64,000 nt of DNA from an uncultured Cellvibrio sp. (GTDB taxonomy: Bacteria > Pseudomonadota > Gammaproteobacteria > Pseudomonadales > Cellvibrionaceae), in contig CALFXJ010000061.1 in assembly GCA_937958105.1 (NCBI GenBank), forward strand, positions 124,001 through 188,000. Reading direction: 5' to 3'. Every line of letters begins with the position of its first letter. The stretch's first letter is position 1. Position numbers and translations under genes: made by a program. This document shows, piece by piece, positions 45,303 to 54,522 of the stretch. A model generated the notes under the pieces. The model saw only the letters and a list, made by a program, of their open reading frames with translations. It ran no database searches and was not told where the DNA came from.

Positions 45303-48300
45303 ATGAATACCTATAAAAATCATGCGCCTTACCCAAGTTCCAAAGGCCCCGTGAGGTTTAGGAAGTCACTGTTAGCCATGTGTGTGATGGCCATGAGTGC
45401 TCCTTCACTAGCTCAGTCACCGGCGGCCGATGAAGGTTCAATCGAGGAGATCGTAGTCAGCGGCGTTCGTACCAACCTGCAAAATGCGCAGGATGTAAAA
45501 CGCAACGCTGATACATTTGTGGATTCCATTTCTTCAGCCGATATTGGTTCTTTACCTGACCGTAGCGTGCTTGAGGCTATGCAGCGTATTCCCGGTATAT
45601 CCATTGAGCGATTTGCAGGTGTGGATGACCCGGACCACTTCAGTGTGGAGGGTAGTGGTGCCGTTATCCGCGGTATGACTGCTACTCGTAGTGAATTTAA
45701 TGGACGCGATTCATTTACCGCCAACTCAGGGCGGGGGTTGAGTTTCCAGGACGTGCCTCCAGAGCTGATGGGCGGCGTGGATGTTTATAAAAACCAATCT
45801 GCCGACATGATTGAGGGTGGTATTGGTGGTACCGTCAGCCTGCGTACCCGTAAACCATTTGACTCGCCCGATCGCATAATCGCCGTTACTGGTGACATTT
45901 CTTACGGTGATATGGCCGAAAAGGCGACCCCGACGATATCTGCTCTCTATAGCGATCGTTGGGAAACCGGTATTGGTGAGGTAGGCTTCCTGTTAAACGT
46001 CGCTCACTCAGAGCTGAAAGGTACTTCACACGGTATTCAGAGCGATGCCTATGTCCAATACGACGCAAGCGTATTGCCTGGTGCAGAGGCGTTTGTTGGT
46101 GATGGTACCGGCCAGGTGTGGATGCCCAACGGCTCCAACGCATCAATGAAATTTGATGATCGTGAACGTAACGGTTACGCAGCGGCCTTCCAGTGGGAAA
46201 CCCCTGATCAAACTTTAGTTTCTACCTTCCAGTTTATGCGTTCTGATGCCACCCTGGCATGGACCGAGAACGCACTGAAATATCAGAACGGCTATTACAA
46301 CCCTGATGATGACGTGGAAAAACGTTTTACCCGTCCGTTGGCAGGCACGGAGTTTATCTTCGATGACCAAGGTCTGTTCCTTGCCGGCGTCATGACTGAC
46401 ATTGAGGATTGGCGTGTTGCCGATGGGAACGTAAATCGCGTTCCGCGCACTTATGGGGATGGTGTTAATGGAGATGGCATTACAGTAGGCCAGTTCGGCC
46501 ACAAATTCCAAACAGATACACGTTATAAAAGAACCAACACGGTTGTTGACGACTACGCATTGAATTTTAAATGGACCCCTAACGATAACTGGGAGTTTGA
46601 GCTTGATCTGCAATACATTGAAGCAGAGACAAAGGATGACGACCTGGTCATTCATCTGGGTATCCATGCCTTACAGGATTACGACACTCGTGGCAGTACT
46701 CCCCACCTTATCCTGAATGAACCGTGGAATGGTCTGCGTGATAACAACCCGGACGACTTTGCTACCGGTTATCCCGGCTTCTCTGGTGACCCTGCCGGTG
46801 ACAGCAACTACTTCCAGGATCCGAACAGCTACTGGTGGCGTTCGGCAATGGATCACTACGAGCGTTCTGAAGGTGACTCGGTTGCCAGCCGTTTTGATGT
46901 GACCTATAACCTCGATGACAATGGCGGCATGTTAAAAGCTGTCAAAGCGGGCATCCGTTTCGCTGAGCGCGAGCAGGTTGTAAGAAATACCGCGTGGAAC
47001 TGGGGTAGCCTGGGGCCGGAGTTCAGCGGTTCTGCTGATGCTCTGTGGCTGACTGAGCCTGCTGTGGCCAATCAGGAATATAACTTCGTTGATTGGAGTG
47101 ATTTTCATCGCGGCGGCGTAATGGAAATTCCAGGAGGCGGTTTACTGCACGCATCGGAGAGTCTGGTAAAGCAGGTGCTGTTTGAAAACCGTGAGCTGGT
47201 CAAAACGTCTGCTGGCGAGTGGGTTCCATATCCATCGCGTTCAGATGTTGTGCCTGGAACCTACTTCGCACCGTCCGAAATCTACACCACGACTGAAACC
47301 AACGAGGCAGCTTATATCCGCCTTGATTTTGGCTCGGATGAAACGGCTCTTCGCTTCAGCGGTAACATTGGATTGCGTTACGTGAACTTTGAGCGTCAGG
47401 CGCTGGGTTCAGTTGAATACCCGGATCTTGTATCTGAGCGTCCGGTACCCGCCGGATTACCAAGTACGTTGACCCCTGAGATTGTGGCCGCCTATGCACA
47501 GCCTCTTATTGATAATGGTACTTATGCTGACCTCGAAGCGTTTTATAAGGACGAGGCCAATGGATGGGCTACTACTGCAGAGAATTACCTGAGCGCCGAT
47601 GAGCAGGGCTTTGGTAACAACGCATTCACCTTGGAAACTGCAATTGATAAGTACAGTGCAACTCTGCCCAGCTTGAACCTGAAGGTGGAGCTGACTGACG
47701 ACTTGATTGCGCGCTTTGCAGCATCCAAAGCAATTGCGTTGCCAGATATGGGGGATGTGCGGAACCAGGCGCGCCTGAGTGCCAGATCGGTAGAAGCAAT
47801 TTATCCAACCATGGCTCCTATTGATCCTGATAATCCACCTGCCGAGGATGAGTTCCGGGCTATCCAGGGTGCATACGTCAGCGCATGGCAAGGCGACGGC
47901 GGCAACCCATACCTCAAGCCAATGGAGTCTACCCAGTTCGACATTTCTCTGGAGTGGTACTTTGCTGATGTTGGTTCATTAACTGGAACGCTGTTCTACA
48001 AAGACCTTTCCAACTTCTTTATATATGGTGCATATCCAGCATCCTTCACCAACCCGGTAACAGGTGTCACTAATACCGTAGAGGTAACCGGTACCCGTAA
48101 CGGCGGTGAAGGTACGATGGAAGGTTTTGAGATTGCCTATCAGCAATTTTATGACATGCTGCCCGCGCCTTGGGATGGTTTAGGTTTGCAGGTTAACTAT
48201 ACCTACATCGAGGCGAGTGGTGTGCCCAACAATGAAGTTCCAGTGGATGACGCGGACTGGATTGGTGGAGATAACGACACGGGTGCACGTGTTTCGCTGG

Positions 48301-48647
48301 ATAAAGTTCCGCTGCAGGGACAATCCAAAGAAACATTCAACATCGTCGGTATGTACGATAAGAATGACTGGTCAGTACGCCTGGCGTACAACTGGCGTTC
48401 GAAGTATCTGCTGACTACACGTGACGTTATCAGTAAGTATCCATTATGGAGTGATGATGCGGGCTACCTCGATGGTTCGGTGTTCTACAACATCAACGAT
48501 AATGTGACTGTCGGCCTGCAGTTTACCAACCTTGCTAATACGCAGACCAAAACCATCATGATACTGGATGGGGAAGGTACTGAAGCTGGCCGTTCATGGT
48601 TCGTAAACGATCGTCGTGCAGCATTGATCGTGAAAGCTACATTCTAA
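45303..48647 (+). CDS. Large TonB-dependent receptor, probably oligosaccharide uptake
   Basis: The 1114-residue protein has a long signal peptide ending SAPSLAQ (about residue 38). A TonB box IEEIVVSGVR, a plug (about 70-210; LPDRSVLEAMQRIPGISIER, VIRGM, GGVDVYKNQSADMIEGGIGG) and a very large barrel ending KATF follow. The size and the GVRTNLQNAQDVKRNAD start fit the carbohydrate-type TonB receptors of Cellvibrio, Xanthomonas and Caulobacter. Its neighbours are three halogenase-family genes and, convergently, a xylan degradation operon, so xylo-oligosaccharides or glucurono-xylo-oligosaccharides are the likely cargo (inferred). Own promoter candidate and terminator flank the gene. Confidence 0.9.
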   Translation: MNTYKNHAPYPSSKGPVRFRKSLLAMCVMAMSAPSLAQSPAADEGSIEEIVVSGVRTNLQNAQDVKRNADTFVDSISSADIGSLPDRSVLEAMQRIPGISIERFAGVDDPDHFSVEGSGAVIRGMTATRSEFNGRDSFTANSGRGLSFQDVPPELMGGVDVYKNQSADMIEGGIGGTVSLRTRKPFDSPDRIIAVTGDISYGDMAEKATPTISALYSDRWETGIGEVGFLLNVAHSELKGTSHGIQSDAYVQYDASVLPGAEAFVGDGTGQVWMPNGSNASMKFDDRERNGYAAAFQWETPDQTLVSTFQFMRSDATLAWTENALKYQNGYYNPDDDVEKRFTRPLAGTEFIFDDQGLFLAGVMTDIEDWRVADGNVNRVPRTYGDGVNGDGITVGQFGHKFQTDTRYKRTNTVVDDYALNFKWTPNDNWEFELDLQYIEAETKDDDLVIHLGIHALQDYDTRGSTPHLILNEPWNGLRDNNPDDFATGYPGFSGDPAGDSNYFQDPNSYWWRSAMDHYERSEGDSVASRFDVTYNLDDNGGMLKAVKAGIRFAEREQVVRNTAWNWGSLGPEFSGSADALWLTEPAVANQEYNFVDWSDFHRGGVMEIPGGGLLHASESLVKQVLFENRELVKTSAGEWVPYPSRSDVVPGTYFAPSEIYTTTETNEAAYIRLDFGSDETALRFSGNIGLRYVNFERQALGSVEYPDLVSERPVPAGLPSTLTPEIVAAYAQPLIDNGTYADLEAFYKDEANGWATTAENYLSADEQGFGNNAFTLETAIDKYSATLPSLNLKVELTDDLIARFAASKAIALPDMGDVRNQARLSARSVEAIYPTMAPIDPDNPPAEDEFRAIQGAYVSAWQGDGGNPYLKPMESTQFDISLEWYFADVGSLTGTLFYKDLSNFFIYGAYPASFTNPVTGVTNTVEVTGTRNGGEGTMEGFEIAYQQFYDMLPAPWDGLGLQVNYTYIEASGVPNNEVPVDDADWIGGDNDTGARVSLDKVPLQGQSKETFNIVGMYDKNDWSVRLAYNWRSKYLLTTRDVISKYPLWSDDAGYLDGSVFYNINDNVTVGLQFTNLANTQTKTIMILDGEGTEAGRSWFVNDRRAALIVKATF

Positions 48648-48672
48648 GTTGTTTTTTGATAGCCTCTCCTTT

Positions 48673-48699
48673 AAGCGCGCCTAAGGCGCGCTTTTTTTT
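48673..48699 (+). terminator. Intrinsic terminator after TonB receptor
   Basis: AAGCGCGCC and GGCGCGCTT form a 9-bp stem around a TAA-type loop, followed by eight T. It separates the receptor from the halogenase-like genes, which may be transcribed by read-through or from their own promoter. Confidence 0.92.
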
Positions 48700-48785
48700 C
48701 GATAGAAAAAACTCATAGTTCCACGGATGATGGTGTACGGTTTTATGACTACAATGAAACCGTGATAACAATAGACGGGGAACTT

Positions 48786-50339
48786 ATGTCAGCCCAAAGA
48801 ATTCAACAGGTTGTTATTGTTGGTGGCGGTACAGCTGGTTGGATGACCGCCGCAGCATTAGCCCGCTTTCTGCCGCCCGCGCTGTGTAGAATTGTTCTGG
48901 TTGAGTCTGAACAAATTGGAACCGTCGGTGTGGGTGAAGCGACAATCCCCCACATTCGCCACTTTAACCAGCTGCTCGGTATTGATGAAAATGAATTCAT
49001 CCGGGCCACCTATGCAACTTATAAGCTGGGTATTCAATTCACTGGATGGGGCGCTCCTGATTCTTCCTATATCCACCCGTTTGGACTTTTTGGTCACGAT
49101 ATTAGAGGTATCGATTTTCACCATTATTGGTTACATCTGCGATCGCTGGGGGATGAAACACCCCTGGATAATTTTTCCATTGCTGCTGTAGCGGCGACCG
49201 CAGGGAAATTTGCATATCCTGAAAAGAATCCTGATTCCCTACGTTCAGATTTCGGCTATGCCTTTCATCTGGATGCATCTCTTTACGCAAAATTCCTGCG
49301 CAACTACTCTGCCGAAAGAGGTGTGAGACGTATTGAGGGAAAAATAAACCAAGTTAAATTATGTTCCCTTACAGGATTTATAGAATCGCTGACATTGGAA
49401 AATGGCGAAAAGATAGATGGTCAGCTATTCATAGATTGCTCCGGATTCCGCGGACTATTAATTGAAGGAGCGCTTAAAACCGGTTATGAGGATTGGCGGC
49501 AATGGCTCCCATGTGACCGTGCGGTTGCCATGCCCAGTGAGCGTACTACAGATCCTGTCCCCTATACCCGATCCATTGCCCAGCGGGTTGGTTGGCAATG
49601 GCGAATCCCGCTGCAGCATCGCACTGGCAACGGACAGGTTTACTCCAGCGAGTATCTGAACGATGAAGACGCACTGTACCTGTTACGTAGCCAACTTAAT
49701 GGCGAAGAAACGGGTGAGCCAAACTTCCTCCGTTTTGTTACGGGGCGGCGTAAAAAAAGCTGGAATAAGAACTGCGTAGCAATTGGTTTGGCGAGCGGCT
49801 TTTTGGAGCCGCTTGAATCCACCAGTATTTATCTCATTCAGGTTGCAATCCTGAAACTGCTGGAGAACTTTCCTGATGCGGATTTTGCCGAAATCGACCG
49901 GGCAGAATTCAATCGTCATATTGATCTCGAATACCGTCGCGTACGGGATTTTCTTATTCTCCACTACAAAGCTAATGGGCGAGTGGGTGACCCCTTTTGG
50001 GATGCATGTCGGGCCATGTCGATTCCCGCTGAACTTGAACGGAAAATAAATTTGTTCAGAGAATCCGCACAGGTTGAACATTATCAACAAGGATTGTTCA
50101 TGACGCCCAGCTGGCTGGCTGTGTATATTGGTCAGGGCATTGTTCCTCAAGGTTATGATTCCCGAGTAATGCGTCATCCAAAGGACACTATGGCTGATTA
50201 TCTAAAAAAAATAAGCGAGGCTATTGAAGCCGATGTCCACGGTATGGCAGATCATAAAACGGCTATTGACAACGCAATTAAAGGAATCTCCGGTATATAT
50301 CCAGAGGCGAGCATGAATCTATACGGTTTACCAAAATGA
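48786..50339 (+). CDS. Tryptophan-halogenase-family flavoprotein, copy 1
   Basis: From ATG 48786 (preceded by ACGGGGAA) the product is 517 residues. The flavin-dependent halogenase fold is clear. The FAD fold is VVIVGGGTAGWMTAAAL, the active-site Lys region is ATYKLGIQF, the family signature W-x-W-x-I-P occurs as GWQWRIPLQ, and the Glu/Ser strap as FLEPLESTSIY. All residues thought to matter for hypochlorous-acid-type chemistry in PrnA/RebH (Lys79 and Glu346) have equivalents. Homologues beside carbohydrate TonB receptors are common, but their substrate is unknown. It overlaps copy 2 by ATGA. No flavin reductase is nearby. Confidence 0.88.
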   Translation: MSAQRIQQVVIVGGGTAGWMTAAALARFLPPALCRIVLVESEQIGTVGVGEATIPHIRHFNQLLGIDENEFIRATYATYKLGIQFTGWGAPDSSYIHPFGLFGHDIRGIDFHHYWLHLRSLGDETPLDNFSIAAVAATAGKFAYPEKNPDSLRSDFGYAFHLDASLYAKFLRNYSAERGVRRIEGKINQVKLCSLTGFIESLTLENGEKIDGQLFIDCSGFRGLLIEGALKTGYEDWRQWLPCDRAVAMPSERTTDPVPYTRSIAQRVGWQWRIPLQHRTGNGQVYSSEYLNDEDALYLLRSQLNGEETGEPNFLRFVTGRRKKSWNKNCVAIGLASGFLEPLESTSIYLIQVAILKLLENFPDADFAEIDRAEFNRHIDLEYRRVRDFLILHYKANGRVGDPFWDACRAMSIPAELERKINLFRESAQVEHYQQGLFMTPSWLAVYIGQGIVPQGYDSRVMRHPKDTMADYLKKISEAIEADVHGMADHKTAIDNAIKGISGIYPEASMNLYGLPK

Positions 50340-51832
50340 ATAGAGAACCGATAAAAAAAATTGCCATCCTTGGTGGAGGACTTGTGGGTTGGATGGCGGC
50401 TGCAATTTTAGCTCGAGGATTAAAAGCAGAGGGTGTAGAGCTGACTCTAATTGATATTCCTGACATGCCTGCTGACGATTTGGCGGAATCCAGTCTTCCG
50501 GCAATACGCCAGCTACATCAGATGCTGGGATTTGATGAACGACAGCTAATGAGTATTACCGGTGCCAGCTTTAAGCTTGGAACAGAATATCGATGGGGCC
50601 CGGCCACCTCTTTTGTTCATCCGATGGGAAAGCCGGCCACAATAGTTCCGGCTCTTGAACAAGAGGTGTCCAGGCTTCATCTTATAGGTGACGATTGCGC
50701 TTATGAGAATTATTTCCTCTCTGCAGTTGCTGCTCGACAGGGGAAATTTGCATTTCCTGACCCAGATGAAAAATCTATTCGCTCCACGCTATCCTGCGGG
50801 CTTCATCTTGACGTAAAAAACTATAAAGAATATTTGAAGGATTATGCCAGGTTTCTGAAAGTCGCCGTTCGTAAGGGAGCGCTACAGGCAATTAATATCT
50901 GTTCCAGCTCAGGTTTTATTAAAGCGCTTGTGCTTGATGACAACAGCAGGGTTGAAGCGGATTTATATGTCGACTGCTCAGGTGAAAGTGCATTACTGAT
51001 TGGCAGCGCCGAGCTGGCAGTTCCATACGCTTCCTGGCAAGTCGACCTGCCATTGGATCGGATGGTGAATTTTTCGGTTCTTCGTCCATCCTGTAAGACG
51101 AACACAATATGCCCACTAACCAAAGTTCGTGCAGCGCCCTGGGGATGGCAAAGAGAGATACCTCTACAACGTAAGGTTGTTCATCAGTTTATCTATCATT
51201 CTGGTCTGCTGGATGATGAGGGGTTGGCTAAAGAAGTGCATCGTATGGCGGGAGCTTCAGATGTGCGATATACCGAAATCAAGCCTGGATGTCGCGAGGT
51301 TTTATGGTCACGCAACTGCGTTGCTGTTGGTGCCGCTGCCGGTAACATAACTTCCCTGGCTGTCTCGGAGCTGCACTGGGCACAATCTGCTTTGGTCAGG
51401 TTGTTGGACTATTTTCCAAATAAATCCTGTGAACCTTTCAACGCGGCAGAATATAACCGTTTAACGATGCAGGAGTTTGAGCGGCTGCGGGATTTTCATA
51501 TCGCCCATCAAGTCACCATGCACTCCGATTCTGCATTCGCTCGTCTGTGTTCGGAAGCTCCTATTCCAGCACCTTTGCAGCATCGAATTGATCTGTTCCT
51601 GCATCGCGGCAGAATCGCGGCTTATGAATATGAGGTGATGTCGGATCAGTTATGGGCTGCTTTTTTTCTTGGGGCAGGTCTGTGGCCAAAACGCTATGAC
51701 ATCATGACGGAAGCTCTGCCTGAACGAGAGTTATTACAAAATCATCAGCGCATCCGGGCGGCAATTAGCAAAGCGGCGAACGCCATGCCAAATCATCATG
51801 AATTGCTTGCAAGTTATTGCCCCACTCGCTAG
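50336..51832 (+). CDS. Tryptophan-halogenase-like protein, copy 2 (divergent)
   Basis: The 498-residue protein aligns along its whole length with copies 1 and 3 but is divergent. The FAD fold is IAILGGGLVGWMAAAIL and the Lys region FKLGTEY is kept. The W-x-W-x-I-P signature reads GWQREIPLQ, so its second Trp is Arg. The Glu-bearing strap LEPLESTS reads ITSLAVSE, without the catalytic Glu at its normal place. It could be a non-catalytic partner of a neighbouring copy or bind flavin for another reaction. Start and stop are tightly coupled: 4-base overlap with copy 1, and copy 3 begins 14 bases after its stop. Its codon use looks more AT-rich than copy 3, by impression. Confidence 0.82.
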   Translation: MNREPIKKIAILGGGLVGWMAAAILARGLKAEGVELTLIDIPDMPADDLAESSLPAIRQLHQMLGFDERQLMSITGASFKLGTEYRWGPATSFVHPMGKPATIVPALEQEVSRLHLIGDDCAYENYFLSAVAARQGKFAFPDPDEKSIRSTLSCGLHLDVKNYKEYLKDYARFLKVAVRKGALQAINICSSSGFIKALVLDDNSRVEADLYVDCSGESALLIGSAELAVPYASWQVDLPLDRMVNFSVLRPSCKTNTICPLTKVRAAPWGWQREIPLQRKVVHQFIYHSGLLDDEGLAKEVHRMAGASDVRYTEIKPGCREVLWSRNCVAVGAAAGNITSLAVSELHWAQSALVRLLDYFPNKSCEPFNAAEYNRLTMQEFERLRDFHIAHQVTMHSDSAFARLCSEAPIPAPLQHRIDLFLHRGRIAAYEYEVMSDQLWAAFFLGAGLWPKRYDIMTEALPERELLQNHQRIRAAISKAANAMPNHHELLASYCPTR

Positions 51833-51846
51833 AAACTGGAGACGTT

Positions 51847-53364
51847 ATGTCCGATAACCGCATTGAAAAAATTGTTATTGTCGGTGGCGGAACCGCCGGC
51901 TGGATGGCAGCGGCTGCCATGGCAAAAGTGCTCACAAACAATTACTGCAAGATTCATGTGATTGAGTCAGAGGAGATTGGTACCGTGGGTGTTGGCGAAG
52001 CAACCATTCCTCAAATCCAGTTATACAACCGGCTGTTGGATTTTGACGAAGATGATTTTGTTCGACGCACTCAGGGAACGTTTAAACTAGGTATTGAGTT
52101 CGTTAACTGGAGTCACATCGGCAGCTCTTACATGCACGCATTTGGTCCGGTGGGTAAGGACATGAGCGCAATCCAGTTTTACCACTACTGGCTGAAACTG
52201 CATATGGCTGGCGAAGCGGAAGATCTTCGTGACTATACGATTACAGCGAAGGCTGCGCAGAAAGGAAAGTTCATGCGTTCCATTGAAGCGGGAAACTCAC
52301 CTTTGTCAAATATCGCTTACGCGTTTCACTTTGACGCTGGCCTGTATGCGCGCTTTCTGCGGGACTACTCTGAGCAGCGCGGTGTGGTGCGGACTGAAGG
52401 CAAGATCACTCACGCCAAGCTCAATCCTGATAATGGATTTATAGAGTCCGTGGTGATGGAAAGTGGAGAAGTGATTGATGGTGATTTGTTTATTGACTGC
52501 TCCGGCTTTCGCGGTTTGTTGATTGAACAGACGCTCAAAACAGGTTATGAAGATTGGACACATTGGTTGCCGTGTGATCGCGCTTGGGCGGTGCCCTGCG
52601 AGAATGCTGGCGATCCGACGCCTTACACGCGCTCGACGGCCCACACCGCAGGCTGGCAGTGGCGGATTCCATTGCAGCACAGGATTGGTAATGGCCATGT
52701 TTTTAGCAGTCAGTATATGAGTGAGGATGAAGCAGTTAATATTCTGCTTAATAATCTCGATGGTAAACCGCTCGCCGAGCCCCGCTTGCTGAAATTTACG
52801 ACAGGTAAGCGTAAAAAGTTCTGGAATAAAAACTGTGTAGCGATGGGCTTAGCCAGTGGCTTTATGGAACCACTGGAGTCCACCAGTATTCACCTGGTGC
52901 AGTCCGCTATCGCGCGGCTGCTGAGTTTCTTCCCCAATAAATATTTTGATCAGGAAGATATCGATGAATTCAACCGTCAAACGCACTTCGAGTTTGATCG
53001 TATTCGAGACTTTCTAATTCTGCATTATTATGCGACCAAACGAGATGATTCAGATTTCTGGAATTATTGCCGTACGATGAGTGTTCCTGAGGATCTGACG
53101 CAGAAGATTGAGCAATTCAAAAAGAATGGTCGGATCTATCGTTACAATGGAGAAATGTTTGGTGATTTGAGCTGGTTCGAGGTTATGCTCGGTCAAGGTA
53201 TTCGGCCGCGCTCTTATCATCCTATCGTTGACGTGATGCCGAGAGATGAGTTGATGCGGCGAATGGATAATATAAAATCCGTTATCCAACGATCTGTGGA
53301 TATTATGCCCTCCCATGCAGAATTTATCGCAGAATATTGCAGAGCTGAAAAGAAAATGATGTAA
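51847..53364 (+). CDS. Tryptophan-halogenase-family flavoprotein, copy 3
   Basis: From ATG 51847 (GGAGACGTT upstream) the product is 505 residues. It is close to copy 1: IVIVGGGTAGWMAAAAM, GTFKLGIEF, AGWQWRIPLQ and FMEPLESTSIH are all present, so it should be catalytically competent. Segments such as KTGYEDWTHWLPCDRAW are shared with copy 1 (KTGYEDWRQWLPCDRAV), which points to tandem duplication. An upstream start at 51817 would overlap copy 2. It is the last gene of the halogenase set and is followed by an intrinsic terminator. Substrate unknown; the xylan setting suggests something met during plant cell wall breakdown. Confidence 0.88.
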   Translation: MSDNRIEKIVIVGGGTAGWMAAAAMAKVLTNNYCKIHVIESEEIGTVGVGEATIPQIQLYNRLLDFDEDDFVRRTQGTFKLGIEFVNWSHIGSSYMHAFGPVGKDMSAIQFYHYWLKLHMAGEAEDLRDYTITAKAAQKGKFMRSIEAGNSPLSNIAYAFHFDAGLYARFLRDYSEQRGVVRTEGKITHAKLNPDNGFIESVVMESGEVIDGDLFIDCSGFRGLLIEQTLKTGYEDWTHWLPCDRAWAVPCENAGDPTPYTRSTAHTAGWQWRIPLQHRIGNGHVFSSQYMSEDEAVNILLNNLDGKPLAEPRLLKFTTGKRKKFWNKNCVAMGLASGFMEPLESTSIHLVQSAIARLLSFFPNKYFDQEDIDEFNRQTHFEFDRIRDFLILHYYATKRDDSDFWNYCRTMSVPEDLTQKIEQFKKNGRIYRYNGEMFGDLSWFEVMLGQGIRPRSYHPIVDVMPRDELMRRMDNIKSVIQRSVDIMPSHAEFIAEYCRAEKKMM

Positions 53365-53370
53365 ACAATA

Positions 53371-53398
53371 AAAAAGCCGGGCAATGCCCGGTTTTTTT
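53371..53398. terminator. Bidirectional intrinsic terminator
   Basis: CCGGGC and GCCCGG form a stem around AAT, flanked by five A on the left and seven T on the right. It serves the halogenase set (stop 53364) and, on the minus strand, the xylan operon (stop 53407). Confidence 0.9.
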
Positions 53399-53406
53399 AT
53401 TGCCCT

Positions 53407-54507
53407 TTACTTCTTAAACGCACTGAGAGTTTGAATGCGTCCATCAGCATCGTGAGTCAGCTCAGCAACTTTGACATTGCGCAGGTGAGTCTTACCGCCG
53501 GACAGTTCGCTGTCGTGGTAGAACAGATACCACTTGCCCTCAAATTCAACGATGGAGTGGTGATTGGTCCAGCCCAGTACCGGCTCAAGGATGACTCCCT
53601 GATAGGTGAAGGGGCCGTAAGGGGTGTCGCCTGTGGCATAGGCAATGTTATGGGTGTCACCGGTTGAATAAGAAAAATAATATTTGCCGTTGTATTTGTG
53701 TATCCAGGCTGCCTCAAAGAAACGTCGGTCGTTGTCGCCAGCCAATAAAAGTTCGCCAGCCTCGTCCAGGATCTGCACATCCTTCATGTCTTCAGCCAGG
53801 CTGAGCATATCCTCATTCAGGCGGGCTACCTTGGCCATCAAGGCAGGCTTGTCGTCCGCTGGATAGCGATCTTCAGGCTGATAGCTGCCGTTGCTCCAGC
53901 GCTGCAGCTGGCCGCCCCAGATGCCGCCAACATACAGATAATAACTGCCGTCATCATCTTTGAAGACAGCGGGATCAATGCTGTAAGTGCCTTCGATAGG
54001 TGCTGGTTCGGCGGTAAAAGGTCCGCTGGGCGAATCACTTACAGCAACGCCGATGCGGAATATGCCTTCCTTATCTTTGGCTGGAAAATATAAATAGAAC
54101 TTTCCGTCTTTTTCTGCAGCGTCCGGTGCCCAGAGTTGTCGGCTCGCCCAGGGAATGTCATCAAGTGCCAGTGCGACGCCATGATCTGTCACGTCTCCGC
54201 CAACCCTTTCCATGGAGAATACATGATAATCCTTCATATCAAAGCGATCGCCTTCGCCGCTGGTTGTAATATCAGTTTTGATATCGTGGGACGGATAAAG
54301 ATAAAGTCGTCCGTTGAAGACGTGTGCTGACGGATCTGCCGTGTAGATGTGGCTGATCAGTGGTTGTGTTGCAAAGGACAATGCCGATGAAGCAGCTGCA
54401 CTGCTGCCTGTATCGGCAGCAGCTGGTGGAGTTTCATCGACTGTTTTTTGCTGGCAGGCGCAGAGCAGACCGGCCATGGCAATCACACTGAAGGTTTGAC
54501 GTAACAT
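53407..54507 (-). CDS. GH43-family glycosidase, lipoprotein
   Basis: The 366-residue protein has a lipoprotein signal (MLRQTFSVIAMAGLLCAC, lipobox LLCAC) and a five-bladed propeller of glycoside hydrolase family 43. The three acids are visible: general base in YTADPSAH, the pKa-tuning Asp in YSIDPAVF and general acid Glu in FFEAAWIH. PYGPFTYQGVILEP and NHHSIVEFEGKWYLFYHD are family-like. Likely activity is beta-xylosidase or alpha-L-arabinofuranosidase, acting on xylo-oligosaccharides in the periplasm or at the cell surface. It is the last gene of the xylan operon, 15 bases after manD. Confidence 0.9.
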   Translation of the reverse strand: MLRQTFSVIAMAGLLCACQQKTVDETPPAAADTGSSAAASSALSFATQPLISHIYTADPSAHVFNGRLYLYPSHDIKTDITTSGEGDRFDMKDYHVFSMERVGGDVTDHGVALALDDIPWASRQLWAPDAAEKDGKFYLYFPAKDKEGIFRIGVAVSDSPSGPFTAEPAPIEGTYSIDPAVFKDDDGSYYLYVGGIWGGQLQRWSNGSYQPEDRYPADDKPALMAKVARLNEDMLSLAEDMKDVQILDEAGELLLAGDNDRRFFEAAWIHKYNGKYYFSYSTGDTHNIAYATGDTPYGPFTYQGVILEPVLGWTNHHSIVEFEGKWYLFYHDSELSGGKTHLRNVKVAELTHDADGRIQTLSAFKK

Positions 54508-54522
54508 AATTATTTTCCTGAG

